A DNA stretch of 64,000 nucleotides from Aquimarina sp. Aq78 (GTDB lineage Bacteria; Bacteroidota; Bacteroidia; Flavobacteriales; Flavobacteriaceae). The stretch spans positions 310,001 through 374,000 of the forward strand of contig NZ_OMKA01000024.1 of assembly GCF_900299525.1 (NCBI RefSeq), read 5' to 3'. Every line of letters starts with the position of its first letter. Position 1 is the first letter of the stretch. The translations under genes were made by a program, and so were the position numbers. This document shows, piece by piece, positions 63,458 to 64,000 of this stretch. The notes beneath the pieces are model-generated. The model was not told the origin of the DNA, searched no databases, and worked only from the letters and a program-made list of their open reading frames with translations.

Positions 63458-63522
63458 CTCATTATTTTATAATTGGTTAACGATATCTTTCGATTTATTA
63501 GAACAAGAAGTTATCGTTAGTA

Positions 63523-63530
63523 CAAAAGTA
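63523..63530 (-). promoter_or_regulatory. Bacteroidetes -7 element for the VOC gene
   Basis: Minus-strand TACTTTTG matches TAnnTTTG, 65 nt before the ATG at 63457. Confidence 0.45.
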
Positions 63531-63593
63531 ATATATAGAATAGTGCTATCGAGTCTTTTTTATATGATATATATTTAGATCTTAAACCTCTAA

Positions 63594-63655
63594 TTTTTTG
63601 AAATTTTGTATTACAAAATTTCAAAAAATCCACAACAGTAATGCTGTGGATTTTT
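63594..63655 (-). terminator. Double hairpin downstream of the edge gene
   Basis: On the minus strand a hairpin ATCCACA/TGTGGAT followed by a T-run comes first, then a long palindrome (TTTTTTGAAATTTTGTA and its complement, 17-bp arms, 1-nt centre). The first is a good terminator for the gene at 63727; the second may reinforce it or end transcription from the other direction. Confidence 0.75.
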
Positions 63656-63726
63656 ATATTAATCATACTGCTTTAAGCATCACGCTAAGTCAGGAGACTT
63701 TGCGCAACTAGGGGGATTTCTAATTT

Positions 63727-64000
63727 TTATTGCATTCTTCTGTCTAGTTCTTCAATATATTTAGTAATATTTCTTGAAAAATGCATAGACGTTTCTTTCT
63801 TTAAAAGAGTATCTACTTCGGCATAAACCCATATAGTATCTTTTCTATGAACATAATACCACCCATATACTTTGTATCCTGGGTCTGCTTTAAAATTCTC
63901 AACCCTATCTTTAATAATTGGCCCTTTAAAAGGCAATCTGTCCATACCCCTATCAAAAGTAGTATTTTCAAAATTAAATCTTGCTTCATCTAGTAAATCC
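63727..64000 (-). CDS. Hypothetical protein, N-terminus cut by window edge
   Basis: The frame is open from the right edge (90 codons visible) to a stop at 63727; an ATG at 63945 is internal to an open frame and need not be the start. Visible segments include GWYYVHRKDTIWVYAEVDTL and the C-terminal FSRNITKYIEELDRRMQ. Composition suggests a small soluble alpha/beta protein. No family recognised. Confidence 0.6.
   Translation of the reverse strand, partial: DLLDEARFNFENTTFDRGMDRLPFKGPIIKDRVENFKADPGYKVYGWYYVHRKDTIWVYAEVDTLLKKETSMHFSRNITKYIEELDRRMQ

Noticed and set aside
63594..63628. Long palindrome as an insertion-sequence end or repeat
   Set aside because: It lies beside a terminator, no transposase is near, and the palindrome has no partner elsewhere in the window.
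1..64000. tRNA, rRNA, CRISPR, prophage or insertion sequences
   Set aside because: I saw no tRNA cloverleaf, no rRNA-like stretch, no regular repeat-spacer pattern and no transposase, integrase or capsid motif; tRNA scanning was by eye and could miss one.

Overview
The window looks like a chromosomal segment of a marine-type member of the Bacteroidota, family Flavobacteriaceae (Aquimarina-like would be my guess, not a demonstrated assignment). It is AT-rich and dense with lipoproteins whose signal peptides end in a Cys followed by acidic residues. Seventeen upstream regions carry the Bacteroidetes -7 promoter element TAnnTTTG. Gene order also matches known flavobacterial blocks: rsfS-ftsH / LUD-cdsA-psd-ACBP, coaD-ddl / PASTA-rluD, and an SGNH-SGNH-MBOAT module. 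I saw no rRNA, tRNA, insertion sequence, prophage or CRISPR array.

Layout. 1-10 kb: housekeeping genes (Nif3-like, lpxK, TPR hybrid histidine kinase, gapA, lipA, ECF sigma factor, a small NqrM-like membrane protein, murB, a class I aminotransferase). 10-13 kb: a tandem pair of secreted retropepsin-like aspartyl proteases with C-terminal PDZ domains. 13-24 kb: DUF1573 protein, valS, the phospholipid operon (LUD protein, cdsA, psd, acyl-CoA-binding protein), ftsH, rsfS, birA, a SRPBCC protein, pyrE, a NUDIX hydrolase and a Kbp-like BON-LysM protein. 24-31 kb: GH18 lipoprotein, M14 peptidase lipoprotein, SulP transporter and a Cys-rich lipoprotein.

31-36 kb is the most unusual stretch. It holds a four-gene operon with an Lgt-like membrane enzyme lacking two expected catalytic residues, an LprI-like protein, a multi-cluster radical SAM enzyme resembling the tetraether-lipid-synthase (Tes/MJ0619) family, and a two-helix membrane protein. 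Converging on it is a 50-residue double-glycine leader peptide too short for ordinary gene calling. Just beyond are two Roadblock/LC7-like proteins and a small charged protein.

36-46 kb: VOC and GyrI-like proteins, coaD, ddl, PASTA protein, rluD, a membrane AraC regulator with an amidohydrolase, a cold-shock protein, a GH71/GH99-like lipoprotein, another VOC protein and yaaA. 46-49 kb: a complete TRAP transporter (small permease, large permease, lipoprotein receptor). 49-51 kb: two tandem paralogous surface lipoproteins. 51-56 kb: pyruvate carboxylase, plausibly the substrate of the BirA encoded at 21 kb, and a TPR membrane protein. 56-58 kb: a TlpA-like lipoprotein with a large unknown C-terminal domain beside a membrane-spanning LuxR-type regulator. 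58-63 kb: two SGNH proteins and an MBOAT acyltransferase, probably an O-acetylation system for a surface glycan. The window ends in a VOC protein and a hypothetical gene cut by the edge.

Convergent gene pairs are usually separated by strong, often bidirectional, hairpin terminators. Several genes need TTG or GTG starts. Positions and motifs were read by eye; no database search was run, so family names rest on recognised motifs.
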